A DNA stretch of 64,000 bases, from assembly GCA_963783945.1 (NCBI GenBank), contig CAWAPS010000004.1, forward strand, positions 1 to 64,000. Reading direction: 5' to 3'. The stretch comes from CAWAPS01 sp963783945. GTDB taxonomy: Bacteria > Actinomycetota > Acidimicrobiia > Acidimicrobiales > Palsa-688. A program made the position numbers and the translations under genes. Position 1 is the first letter of the stretch; each line of letters starts with the position of its first letter. Positions 36,789 to 45,089 of the stretch are shown here, piece after piece. Under the pieces are notes generated by a model. That model ran no database searches and was not told the DNA's origin. It saw only the letters and a program-made list of their open reading frames with translations.

Positions 36789-37171
36789 ATGTCTCACGTG
36801 GGCTGGCGCGAGACTTAGGTCGCATCGCATCGAGGCTGCAGAGGGGAGACGGACGCAGGACGGTCTTCGTTCGCCAGCCGAATGACACGGGGTTCACGGA
36901 CGACAGCCGCGGCCCAGGTCCGGGATTCTGGCGGGGACAGGGTGGTGCCGTAATGGTCGGATTGAGAGACCCTGCACTCGGGCCCAACCTTCCTAGCGTT
37001 CCTGAGGACGACCCCCACCGGACGGCCCCGCCGACGTGGTTAACAGAAGACACCGCACAGCACTCCGACGAACCTGCCGAATCCGGTGTCGGTCCAGACC
37101 TCGGGTCAGCTCAGCGACGGAGCGCAAGATGGATCGTTCTGGCGCGTTGCCGAACCCGTGGTCCAATCTGA
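36789..37171 (+). CDS. hypothetical protein, second copy of the 10.6-kb gene (frameshifted)
   Basis: MSHVGWRE, then one base is missing relative to the 10.6-kb copy, then RTVFVRQPNDTGFTDDS, GFWRGQGGAVMVGLRDPAL and PPTWLTEDTAQHS. Homology with the other copy ends at the crossover 37076. The remaining 30 codons read through the next site and are probably not native. Confidence 0.55.
37066..37145 (-). repeat. attC-like site
   Basis: Core ACGAACCTG|CCGAATCCGG, crossover 37076/37077; distal half GATGGATCGTTCTGGCG. Confidence 0.68.
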
Positions 37172-37175
37172 CGGG

Positions 37176-37403
37176 ATGGAATCTGACCCGGACTCTCGCC
37201 CGACCTATGAGCCGATGCCGGGGTCGCGGATGGCTCGGACGCCGGAGGAGCGGGCCGAGGCCTTCGCTGGATTCCCCGAACGGATACTCGAACTTCGGGA
37301 ACAGCGGTCGAGCAGAACGTTGAGCGACGCAGAGCAGGACGAGCTACGGCTGCTTGAGGAGATCCTTGCTCGCTCGGCCCCCGACCTTCTGCCTCCGGAC
37401 TGA
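37176..37403 (+). CDS. small acidic helical protein
   Basis: ATG start, 75 residues. SRMARTPEERAEAFAGFPER, ILELREQRSSRTLSDAEQDE, LRLLEEILARSAPDLLPP. Strongly helical and charged, suggesting a coiled-coil or helical hairpin. Only 15 bp separate its stop from the next crossover. Confidence 0.55.
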   Translation: MESDPDSRPTYEPMPGSRMARTPEERAEAFAGFPERILELREQRSSRTLSDAEQDELRLLEEILARSAPDLLPPD

Positions 37404-37408
37404 GGTCG

Positions 37409-37490
37409 CATATCGATGCCGAGTCTGGCGCTCGGCTTCCAAGGTCGGTGTTGTTCGTCAGCGGCTGTTCGAGGCGCAGATCGAATATTC
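37409..37490 (-). repeat. attC-like site, 5' end of the duplicated 750-bp cassette (copy 2)
   Basis: ATATCGATG|CCGAGTCTGGCG, crossover 37418/37419. Only the right side matches the site at 18523. Confidence 0.68.
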
Positions 37491-37621
37491 GGCTCGACCC
37501 AGAAGCCATGCGCAATACAAGGTTGGGGCCGGCAATGGGGAGCGACGTGACGCACAATCCTGGCCGAGCAGGCCAGCTACGTCGATCTTGGTGCTGGTGG
37601 CCTTTGTGGGACGATCGTTTC

Positions 37622-38135
37622 ATGGCAGACGAGGAGCGCCGTTGGCTGGCCGATCTCGGATTCTTCGACGCGGACACTGTCCCTCTCACCCTGGACTGGC
37701 AGGACTGGCTGCACCGGGTGTTCCTCCAACATGGGCCAGTGGAATGGGACGACCTCGACGTCATGGCAATGCTTGCAACGTTCGAAGTGGCAGAGGTCGC
37801 CTGCGAGCGAGTCGTGCGCGACTTTTGAGACATCGGTTGGGCAGTCGATCAGCGTCTCGGTCGTCGATGATGGCGGAGTCGCCCGAGTCATGCTCGGTGG
37901 CCGGTTGGCAAACGGAGTGGGGGTGCACTCGGTCGGTGTCGACGAGCTGACGGTAGAGGTTGCAGACGTAGTGCAAGAGGAGGTCATGGAGAGGTTATGG
38001 AGTGCGTGGCCCGAATGCCGCCGGCATCGCCTCGGGTTGCATCCTCGGATGGTCGACGGTGTCGCAGTGTGGTGGTGTCGGACTGGCGCCCACGTCCAGG
38101 ACCGCATTGGAGACCTCAGCTACTACGGCTCCTGA
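37622..38135 (+). pseudogene. second copy of the 18.7-kb cassette gene (one extra T)
   Basis: Identical in frame to the 18728 gene up to CERVVRDF. There ACTTTTGAGA replaces ACTTTGAGA, ending the frame at 37828. The rest (SVGQSISVSVVDDGGVARV to DRIGDLSYYG) continues in another frame. A homopolymer difference is a common sequencing error, so it may be intact. Confidence 0.75.
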
Positions 38136-38159
38136 CTGTTGGAATACTGAGCCGTTGGC

Positions 38160-38215
38160 GCCAGATCGCCGAATACTTTGCGTCAGTCCGGCCAACGCTC
38201 AACTGTCCCCACCGC
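38160..38215 (-). repeat. attC-like site, 3' end of the duplicated cassette (copy 2)
   Basis: GGCGCCAGATCG|CCGAATACTTTGCG, crossover 38168/38169. Its left half equals that of the IS110-interrupted site at 19273, its right half does not. Confidence 0.65.
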
Positions 38216-38360
38216 TCATGATAGATCTTTACGTGCCTACGGCGGGTCGTTCCGTCGGAAGTCATCCGCCTGCACTGGACGGACGGTAACTCCCTGTTGC
38301 TTCCGCCTCATCGCTTCAACCCGATACCTCGGACTGCCACCCGGTCCTTTGGGATAACCC

Positions 38361-38725
38361 TCACCCGGAAAGACGCGACCGCCCCGGAGGACAAACCACG
38401 GCACCGAGGGGGGCCCTCAGGGTGACCAAATGCCGATAGACCAAGTCACTGTTGAGTCGGTAGTGCGGGTCTAAGCCGAGCCCGGGGCGATCTCGAGCCC
38501 CAGGGAACACCAAGAACTCATCGTCTGTACGTAGAAGCCAAAGCCAGTCTCGGCGCCGGTATCGATGCGTTGGGTGCCACCGCTCCACCCATCCCTTGCC
38601 GACTAGCTGATGCCAATGATCGTCCTCGGCAGAAACCGCCACATCGTGTGCTGCGCGATCGTCGGGCCGATACGGACGGGAGTATCCACCCGACCAGACT
38701 TCTGAAGCCAGCCCATACAGACATC
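38361..38725 (-). CDS. hypothetical protein (start uncertain)
   Basis: The coherent frame reads GYSRPYRPDDRAAHDVAVSA, EDDHWHQLVGKGWVERWHPT, RDWLWLLRTDDEFLVFPGAR and LVYRHLVTLRAPLG. The only good ATG (MSVWAGFRSL) is out of frame, so an indel near 38690 is likely. Function unknown. Confidence 0.45.
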
Positions 38726-38748
38726 CTGCCTCGTCCCGAGCAACGTGT

Positions 38749-38822
38749 TACCGATCGATGCCGAATCCGGCGCGTCGGTCCTGCTACGGCGAAAGCTGGC
38801 TGTGCTGCTGTTCTGCGCTTGG
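38749..38822 (-). repeat. attC-like site
   Basis: Core ACCGATCGATG|CCGAATCCGGCG, crossover 38760/38761; distal half GCTGCTGTTCTGCGC. Confidence 0.68.
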
Positions 38823-38845
38823 CTACCCACCCTCCTCTGGTCTTC

Positions 38846-39283
38846 TCAAGATTCCAGGAAGCGACGCTCGGCGCAGACCCTCGCCGCCATGGACCTGATC
38901 AGTTCGGCCGCACCGGCCGCCTCTGTCGCCTCCTCCGTGCGCTCAAAATGACGATCCACGACGAAACCCCTGGCATCCTTCGCGTAGACCGCCCCGGTGG
39001 CACCAACAACCTCAGGTCCGATCCAGACATCGAGTTCCCACACAACTTCTGTCCCGTTCGGCCGTGGCACCGAAAGGACGAGAAATACGCGCGACGCCGT
39101 CTCGACGTTGTGCGTGTGGAGATCGAGGTTCACCGTGGGCTTCACGTCGGGCCACCGGAGGGTCGTGTGGGTGTACACCTTGGGGAACAAGGTCCACCGA
39201 GCCTCAGCTAGAGCACGAAACACACCGGCGACGCCAACCAGATCTTCCGAACTCACGTGAACAGAGTTACTCATCTGCGTCAT
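38846..39283 (-). CDS. hypothetical protein
   Basis: ATG at 39283, 145 residues. VSSEDLVGVAGVFRALAEA, LFPKVYTHTTLRWPDVKPTV, NLDLHTHNVETASRVFLVLS, then a helical end EATEAAGAAELIRSMAARVC. A beta-rich body and one C-terminal helix. It lies on the same strand as its site and is intact. Confidence 0.55.
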   Translation of the reverse strand: MTQMSNSVHVSSEDLVGVAGVFRALAEARWTLFPKVYTHTTLRWPDVKPTVNLDLHTHNVETASRVFLVLSVPRPNGTEVVWELDVWIGPEVVGATGAVYAKDARGFVVDRHFERTEEATEAAGAAELIRSMAARVCAERRFLES

Positions 39284-39325
39284 GAGTGCCAGGGGTAACA
39301 GTCGCCGTCGCAACCCCCCCGATCG

Positions 39326-39406
39326 ACGGGAGTGGGCGCCCAAGGGCCGCCAGCGACGGTGACGAGTGGTCAACTGGTCTGATCCGGCGTCCAGCCGCCC
39401 AGGGTG
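39326..39406 (-). repeat. 81-bp gene-less cassette, copy 3
   Basis: Bounded by CCCCGATCG|ACGGGAGTGGG and CGCCCAGGGTG|CCGATTACG. Contains GACGAGTGGTCAACTGG as in copy 1. Confidence 0.72.
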
Positions 39407-39472
39407 CCGATTACGAGCGCCCCTTAGCCCTTGGTCGCCGCCCTGCGGGAAGGGCTTGATCGAACGTTATGG
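39397..39472 (-). repeat. attC-like site
   Basis: Core GCCCAGGGTG|CCGATTACGAGC, crossover 39406/39407; distal half GATCGAACGTTATGGCG. Confidence 0.68.
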
Positions 39473-39826
39473 CGTCGGCGGCCACGCCGTCGAGATCGCA
39501 AGGACCTCACAAGAAGTTGGTTGCAGCCACTCGAGAAATCGCTGGGCGACTCTGGCGATCGTGGTCTGCTGGACTGGCGCACGTACATACAGGAAGTTGC
39601 CCTCCGGCTCACCAGATGAAGGGTGGACAATTAACCACTGGGACCCGTCATCTAGTTCCAAGGCAGCCCACTCGGTCGGCCCGGCTTCGTCGCCTTCGGT
39701 CTCGTCGGTGAACGTAATGCCAGCCATGTCGAGCGCCTCTAGGACACTAGAGGATAGGCAAAGCACCGTTTCGAACGACCCTCGTAGATCGCTGCCAGTC
39801 ACCTGACGAATCCCGGAAGACACCAC
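39467..39826 (-). CDS. hypothetical protein
   Basis: GTG at 39826, 119 residues: SGIRQVTGSDLRGSFETVLC, LSSSVLEALDMAGITFTDET, WAALELDDGSQWLIVHPSSG, TTIARVAQRFLEWLQ. The frame extends upstream only through attC-like sequence. No family recognised. Confidence 0.5.
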   Translation of the reverse strand: MVSSGIRQVTGSDLRGSFETVLCLSSSVLEALDMAGITFTDETEGDEAGPTEWAALELDDGSQWLIVHPSSGEPEGNFLYVRAPVQQTTIARVAQRFLEWLQPTSCEVLAISTAWPPTP

Positions 39827-39857
39827 ACCCCATAATGGCCTAGGCGCCCGACCATCA

Positions 39858-39940
39858 GCGCGGATCGCCGATTCCGCGTGGGCAGGCCGCTGCTTGAGGC
39901 GGCGCCGTCTGAGCGCAAGATCGAACATTATGCGTTGGGC
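39858..39940 (-). repeat. attC-like site
   Basis: Inverted arms CGCGGAT and TTCCGCG around the crossover 39867/39868; distal half AAGATCGAACATTATGCG. Confidence 0.72.
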
Positions 39941-40045
39941 CGGGCTTGACGGGGGTTCCAGATTCTCCTCATGGCTGGGAGAGAGGGAAAGATCAGAGTC
40001 AGGGTGCGGCTTCCTGTCGTCGGTTGAGCGGTTGGGTTTGGTCGC

Positions 40046-41644
40046 TCAGGGGGCCTGGGCGGGGTTCTGTTTCAGGACGGTGACTGTCGCCGGAGTGCCT
40101 GTTGGGGTTGGGGTGATGGTGGCGGTGGGGGGGTGATCACCGGTGGCGGGGGTGAAGCTGGCGATTGTGCCTACTGCCAGCCCTGCGGGTGTCCCGGTGG
40201 TTATTGGACCGGCAGTGGTTATCGGTGTTCCGACGCGCAAGTGAACGTCATGGTTGATCATGTACAGGGTGAGCGGGTGGCCGTCGCCGTTGCCGACGGC
40301 TTCTGCCTGGTCGCCTTGAGGATCGAGGCGAACGATGGTCGTTGCGCCTACTTCGGTGTAGGGGTAGACCTCTGACCAGGCTGGTCCGTACTGGACGATT
40401 GGCCCGATCAGAACGGATTGTTCGCCGGGGATGTAGGCGGTGTCGCCGCCGTTGAGACCATCGGTGGTGCCGGCGGCCAGTTGCAGGACCAGACTGTCAC
40501 CGTCGTAGCCTCGCTGGGTGACGTTGGCGACCAGGGTGGGGATCGCCGGGTTGGGTGTGCTGGGCTGAGGTGGTTGAAGGTCCGGTTCGGTGGGTGACGG
40601 CGACGGGCAGGGTTGGGCGGTGCTGTGGTCGGTCAGGGAGACGAATTCACCCGGGATGGCGGCGTCGGGGTTTTGGCTGGTCTCAAACGAGAACCCGGTG
40701 ACAGCGTTGATCACTGCGACGTTGACGTGGCCGGTTGCGCCGTTGGGGCCGTTGGTGTAAGCGGTTGAGCCCGTGTCCGGGAAGTTTCCGAACATGGCCA
40801 CTACCCATAGCGGCGGGTTCTGTTGGACCATTTGGGTCTCGATGGTGCCGCCTTTGCCTCCACCGTTGCGTTGTTCGGCCTGAACGAATTCGGTTCCGTC
40901 AGTGAACCAGGTCACGACCCTTTGTGGGGTTCCGCCCGACCCTGCCGCCCCGGCGATGGTTATGGCCTGTGATCGGGGGATGGCCGGGCCTAGATCGCCG
41001 ATCGCGCCGGCGTTGACTCCCGGGTGGTTGATGACGCTGCGGGCTGCCGAGACGACCTGGGCTTCTGGCATGGCTTGACCGGACACCAAGATTTGGGCGC
41101 CCGGCCCGGGAGACCACAGCACTGTGGTTTGGCCCGGCGCCACCGGACCGGTGTCGGGGTGAAACGAGACCGAGGCAGGGTGGCCCTCGACGAGCACGGT
41201 CGTCGAGTTCGGTCCGGCTGGTTGAGTCATGTCGAAGCTCAGTGCCACCTCGAGCCTCGCCCGAGATAGTGGCTTGCCGCCCGGTGTGGCCACAACGGCC
41301 TCATTGCCACCGACATAACCTGCGGCAGGCACCGCTCGATAACCCGCTGGTAGTTGGCCGAAAGAGACGCTCGCCCCCACTCTGGCCACTCCCGGCTTCG
41401 GAGCCCCGCCGGCACGGCATATGGCGGCGGCGGCCGACCCACCACCGTCGATCACAACAGCCCGGCTTTGCGAGTGGGCGAACACGTTCACTCCGACCCC
41501 AGCCAGCGCTCCGGCGCCCGCTAGGCACGCTGCCGCCCCGATCGCTAGTCGCCGCCTACGTTTGAGCTCTCGCCCCCGGGTCTTCGCTGCGGCCAGCATC
41601 TCCTCTGGGGATCTAAGCGGCCGATCACCGCTATTCGAGGCCAA
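40046..41644 (-). CDS. membrane anti-sigma-like protein with large exterior domain
   Basis: TTG at 41644 behind AAGGAGGG, overlapping the sigma gene end. A short cytoplasmic part (LRSPEEMLAAAKTRGRELKR) precedes a helix LAIGAAACLAGAGALAGVGV. The long outside region has repeated TTVLV, WVVAMFGNFPDTGS segments and a Pro/Thr-rich end. Position, topology and overlap suggest it binds the ECF sigma factor. 532 residues is long for an anti-sigma factor. Confidence 0.6.
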   Translation of the reverse strand: MASNSGDRPLRSPEEMLAAAKTRGRELKRRRRLAIGAAACLAGAGALAGVGVNVFAHSQSRAVVIDGGGSAAAAICRAGGAPKPGVARVGASVSFGQLPAGYRAVPAAGYVGGNEAVVATPGGKPLSRARLEVALSFDMTQPAGPNSTTVLVEGHPASVSFHPDTGPVAPGQTTVLWSPGPGAQILVSGQAMPEAQVVSAARSVINHPGVNAGAIGDLGPAIPRSQAITIAGAAGSGGTPQRVVTWFTDGTEFVQAEQRNGGGKGGTIETQMVQQNPPLWVVAMFGNFPDTGSTAYTNGPNGATGHVNVAVINAVTGFSFETSQNPDAAIPGEFVSLTDHSTAQPCPSPSPTEPDLQPPQPSTPNPAIPTLVANVTQRGYDGDSLVLQLAAGTTDGLNGGDTAYIPGEQSVLIGPIVQYGPAWSEVYPYTEVGATTIVRLDPQGDQAEAVGNGDGHPLTLYMINHDVHLRVGTPITTAGPITTGTPAGLAVGTIASFTPATGDHPPTATITPTPTGTPATVTVLKQNPAQAP

Positions 41645-42147
41645 GTCGCCCTCCTTCGATCGGTGAGTCAGGTCCCAGCGCACGCTTCAAAGCGTTCAGC
41701 CCTCGACTGAGGTGGGTTTTGACCGATCCGGTGCTCACCCCCATCGCCGCCGCCGCTTCCCGCTCGGACAGGTCAGCCAAATATCGCAGGGCAACCGCTT
41801 CGCGCTCGGCGCCGCGGCAACTGCCTCAGCGCAGCCACCAACGCTTCCCGTAACACCACAGTCTCGGCAACGTCGACCCCCTCGTCAGGGCCAGCTCGGG
41901 GCGCAGGGCGCGTTCTGCGGGACTCGCCGATGACCAAGTTGACGGCCACCCTGAGTACCCACGCCTGGCGGTAGTCCAATCGCCGGACCCGACCCCAGTG
42001 CGCAAAAGCCCGGCCCAATGCCTCGATAGCGATGTCTTGCGCATCGAAAGAACTCCCAGTGAGGCGGTGACCGAACAACAGCACCACCGGCAGGCACTCG
42101 GCGAAGAAGGCGTCGTACCCGTCGTCGAGCTGGTCGGATCGCGCCAT
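41631..42147 (-). CDS. ECF (SigE-type) RNA polymerase sigma factor (one frameshift)
   Basis: Region 2: DAFFAECLPVVLLFGHRLTG, FDAQDIAIEALGRAFAHWG, YRQAWVLRVAVNLVIGESRR. After a frame change near 41810 region 4: EAVALRYLADLSEREAAAAM followed by GVSTGSVKTHLSRGLNALKR. It should direct a stress-type promoter set together with the downstream membrane protein. The indel lies in a GC-rich GCCGCGGCGCC run. Confidence 0.75.
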
Positions 42148-42351
42148 ACAACAAGTAGAACGTGTTCATGAACCGTTCCGTTGACAAGCCAGCACGATCA
42201 GCCACACCCAACGGTTCATCCCGCATTGTCCGACCTCGAACAGAGTCGACCGGACCACGGTCGCGCGGCTCTTGCTGGCCACGGCGAAAACCCGCCCCGA
42301 GTGTCCCGCTGCATCACCGAGTGTTCTGTACCCGAGTATCGCGTCTGGAGT

Positions 42352-42470
42352 TGACCCGGTTTGTTGGACACGGGGTTATGACGCAACGGTTGTCTCGAAG
42401 TCTACGGGGCTGTGGTAGTTGAGTCGTTGTTGGATGCGTTGGGGGTTGTAGAAGTCTTCGATGTTGTCAG
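42352..42470 (-). mobile_element. IS3-family remnant
   Basis: Starts with an IS3-type terminus TGACCCGGTTTGTTGGAC. On the minus strand it encodes the transposase C-terminus IEDFYNPQRIQQRLNYHSPV ending DFETTVAS. Everything upstream is gone. The junction at about 42470 cuts into the next cassette gene. Confidence 0.7.
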
Positions 42471-42864
42471 GACCTTGGGCGGCCTGTCGTTCGTGGTGGG
42501 AGAGACCACCGACGACTCCGGCGCCAAGACTCGACGGTGGCCGCCGCACAAGACAGAGCGGGCCGCGATCGACGAGACCTATGAGGCTGAGGTTGCCAGA
42601 GCCAGGGCCGAGGAGTTGCCCGGTCAACCTACGAGCAGAAGCGCGACACCCGACGACCGCGAGGGACGCCGCCTGCGCTCGGGATCGCCGACTCGGCACT
42701 CAGGTGAGCGGCTCATCCGTATTCGAATGCGCCGCCGTTCTGTGCCCTCGGTGGCTCCGACGAGCATCCGCAGTCTCACGAACCCGCGCCCGAGTTCCGA
42801 GGAGGGCGCTCGCCCGCTGGGGTGCGACGCGGCTTGGCCACGGAGCCACCGACCACGATTGTAG
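42471..42864 (+). pseudogene. cassette gene truncated at its 5' end
   Basis: After the IS remnant the frame reads LGGLSFVVGETTDDSGAKTR, RWPPHKTERAAIDETYEAEV and ARARAEELP. That is good coding character without a start. The remainder runs through the next site and is probably not native. Confidence 0.4.
42676..42748 (-). repeat. attC-like site
   Basis: Core GCTCGGGATCG|CCGACTCGGC, crossover 42687/42688; distal half CGCCGCCGTTCTGTG. Confidence 0.65.
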
Positions 42865-42912
42865 GGGTGCTTTCCGGGCACCGCCTGCGAGTTTCCAGTA
42901 CGCCGTACTCCC

Positions 42913-42996
42913 GGAGCGCGAAACGCCGACTATGCGCCCTCCCGCGTGGCGCTCTCGTGGCTGGAATGGCGCGGCCTGTCCGTTGTTATGCGCTGG
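42913..42996 (-). repeat. attC-like site
   Basis: Core GGAGCGCGAAACG|CCGACTATGCGC, crossover 42925/42926; distal half GTCCGTTGTTATGCGC. The 238 bp between this and the previous crossover hold no clear gene. Confidence 0.65.
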
Positions 42997-43029
42997 TCGG
43001 TGCGCCATCCGTTTCATACAGTGGACCGG

Positions 43030-43878
43030 ATGGATTGCGGATCGCAGCGGAGGTTCGTGGGTGGTGCAGAGCCGCTGCGCGACGCAGGTCCGGAGTCACC
43101 GTCCGAGCGATGGCGACGCTGGCAAGCCGATCCGGTTTGGCAAACTACGAACGTGCCGCCCGAGGTCACCTCGGCCGATGCTGCCGCCGTCGGCGACTGG
43201 CCACTGGGGCGGGTCCGCACTCGAGACGAAGGGGGCAGCGGGTGGTCCCGGGTGTGCAATGAGGTACCCAACGAATACGACGCTTACCTGCGAATCCTCT
43301 ACCCCTTCGTCGGCCCAGAAGTCGTCGAGGGGGGGAGGACCATCGGCAACCAGTTGATCACCTGGCACGACACGGCCCTCGCCAACGGCCGCACCCCGCA
43401 CCGGCTTATGGACGTGGTCGGTGTAGGCCCCGACCACACCGACATGCACGGCGGGGATTTCCCCTACCAAAATCTCGCTTCCGATCAGGCCAACGAGTTG
43501 TACGACATCCTCGAGCGTCACACCACGTCGCTGACAGGCTGGTTCCTCCTGTGGGACGGCGACTACCACGGCTCCTCAGTACCGCCCGAATCGTCGAAGG
43601 TCTACGACGCCATCAACATGGGCTGGTACTCCTTCCGCGGTCCCCTCTGGGCCTGGGACGGCTTCTGGTCTCCGCCCAGATGGTGGTGGCCAGATGACCG
43701 TGCATGGTGCTACCAGACCAACATCGACAGCGACCTCACAAACTGCGCCTACCTGGGCGCATCCACCGCCTGCGTTGAAGAGATCCTGGCCAACCGGACT
43801 ATCGAAGCCGTTATCGCCTACCCCGACGACCGGATCGGCAGCACGGACACGGTCAACCGAACCGACCTCGCCCACTAA
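43030..43878 (+). CDS. WWWPDDRAWC-family hypothetical protein
   Basis: ATG at 43030, 282 residues, intact. VCNEVPNEYDAYLRILYPFV, LITWHDTALANGRTPHRLMD, YDILERHTTSLTGWFLLWDG, FWSPPRWWWPDDRAWCYQTN, CVEEILANRTIEAVIAYPDD. The family is common in actinobacteria and of unknown function. The truncated relative at 28466 lacks the first third. Confidence 0.62.
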   Translation: MDCGSQRRFVGGAEPLRDAGPESPSERWRRWQADPVWQTTNVPPEVTSADAAAVGDWPLGRVRTRDEGGSGWSRVCNEVPNEYDAYLRILYPFVGPEVVEGGRTIGNQLITWHDTALANGRTPHRLMDVVGVGPDHTDMHGGDFPYQNLASDQANELYDILERHTTSLTGWFLLWDGDYHGSSVPPESSKVYDAINMGWYSFRGPLWAWDGFWSPPRWWWPDDRAWCYQTNIDSDLTNCAYLGASTACVEEILANRTIEAVIAYPDDRIGSTDTVNRTDLAH

Positions 43879-43954
43879 CTCCGAACGCCGATTATCCCCG
43901 GCGGCGAGAAGTCAGGAATCCTGTCGGCGAGCGCACGACCGAACGTTCTGCGCA
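43878..43954 (-). repeat. attC-like site
   Basis: Core AACTCCGAACG|CCGATTATCC, crossover 43887/43888; distal half GACCGAACGTTCTGCGC. Both halves carry a perfect GAACG. Confidence 0.7.
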
Positions 43955-44050
43955 CGTACCCCGGCCGTAGTCGGCATAGCTCACTCCGTTCCTGAAGGCC
44001 CGAACTGTGGTCGTGTTGTCGCGCCCGCACCGACCGATACTGTCGTGGCC

Positions 44051-44860
44051 GTGAGCCTGTATTGCGGCTATCGCGGGTGGTCGCCGCCCGATTGGGATGG
44101 GCAACACGCCGGAAGGCGAGGGCCTCCGAAATTCGTGATGACCCGAACACCGCAAGGTGTCTTGACTGGCATTGACCCACGGGAGCCCGACCCCAACAGT
44201 CTCCCAGCGGGGGTCGAATCCGCCACCGAGCGGTTCAACCGCCTACTAACAGAAGTCGTCGCTCCCGAGTTCAGGCAGTTGGGGTTCAAGGGCTCCGCCG
44301 GTCGGTTCCGGCTGATAGTGGCCGATCACGAGGCCAGAGTCGACCTGCAGCGCTCCGTGCATAACAACCGAGCTCTCTGTGATTTCACTTTCAACCTGGC
44401 GACCAAGTCTCTCAATAACGACGTCGGGCGTTGGGCGGACCGGGTTGGTCAAATACTGCCCGAACAAGCCGACACCTGGTGGGTCGTACCTGCTCTCGGG
44501 TCGGTCGACGGTCTTATCGACGATCTCGTCATTGTGGCCAAGGAGTTCATCCATCCCGCCCTCCTGGCAGTTATCGACGAGCCGGCAGCTGCGGGTGAAC
44601 CCGCCAGTGGTGGCCGCCGCTTCGACTCCCATCAGGTCCTCCGCCAGTCGTCGGGGCGGACATGGCCAAGGCCGTATCAGAGTCGACCTACGAGGATCTG
44701 GTCAGTCTGGCCGCGAGAGAAATTGGCGACCCTGCCGCTGGGATGGCTCTCAGGGCCATGGTGGCCAAGGCACCCGGCGGCGATCCCCGCTCTGCCCCGC
44801 CACTGCTCCTTCATCTCGCGGGGAATCCCGGCTGGGGCCTACGGAGTTTCTCGGCCTTGA
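44051..44860 (+). CDS. DUF4304 protein (3' end uncertain)
   Basis: GTG start. FNRLLTEVVAPEFRQLGFKG, SAGRFRLIVADHEARVDLQR, RALCDFTFNLATKSLNNDVG, GQILPEQADTWWVVPALGSV fit DUF4304. The last 65 residues overlap the 44662 gene in another frame and look non-native, so the true stop is probably near 44660 after an indel. Confidence 0.55.
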   Translation: MSLYCGYRGWSPPDWDGQHAGRRGPPKFVMTRTPQGVLTGIDPREPDPNSLPAGVESATERFNRLLTEVVAPEFRQLGFKGSAGRFRLIVADHEARVDLQRSVHNNRALCDFTFNLATKSLNNDVGRWADRVGQILPEQADTWWVVPALGSVDGLIDDLVIVAKEFIHPALLAVIDEPAAAGEPASGGRRFDSHQVLRQSSGRTWPRPYQSRPTRIWSVWPREKLATLPLGWLSGPWWPRHPAAIPALPRHCSFISRGIPAGAYGVSRP

Positions 44861-44994
44861 TGCTGCCATTTGTCGACATACCCGCAAACCACGTGCTCCC
44901 TGCCCTCGAGGCCGCAGCCGCGGACCCAGAGTTCTACGTTCGCTTCTCCGCCCGCTACGCCATTCGACTCATCGAGCGGGCCACTCACCCGTAA
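44662..44994 (+). CDS. HEAT-like helical protein
   Basis: ATG start, 110 residues. ESTYEDLVSLAAREIGDPA, LLLHLAGNPGWGLRSFSALM, HVLPALEAAAADPEFYVRFS, ARYAIRLIERATHP. Repeated helix pairs of about 35 residues with the PEFYVRxxAxYAIxL pattern suggest HEAT repeats. It shares a cassette with the DUF4304 gene. Confidence 0.55.
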   Translation: MAKAVSESTYEDLVSLAAREIGDPAAGMALRAMVAKAPGGDPRSAPPLLLHLAGNPGWGLRSFSALMLPFVDIPANHVLPALEAAAADPEFYVRFSARYAIRLIERATHP

Positions 44995-45045
44995 CAGATC
45001 GCCGAATCCCGGCGTGGCGGACCGCCAGATGGCCGTAATGCGTTG
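44985..45045 (-). repeat. attC-like site
   Basis: Core CCGTAACAGATCG|CCGAATCCCGG, crossover 45001/45002, overlapping the stop of the 44662 gene; distal half GCCGTAATGCGTTGCG. Confidence 0.65.
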
Positions 45046-45089
45046 CGCTGGCGTTCGGTATCGAGCACGAGGTCTGTATCGTCATCGTC

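Noticed and set aside
35888..36790. A 300-residue minus-strand frame
   Set aside because: It crosses two sites and lies antisense to better-supported genes at 35859 and 36789, and its composition is that of a shadow frame.
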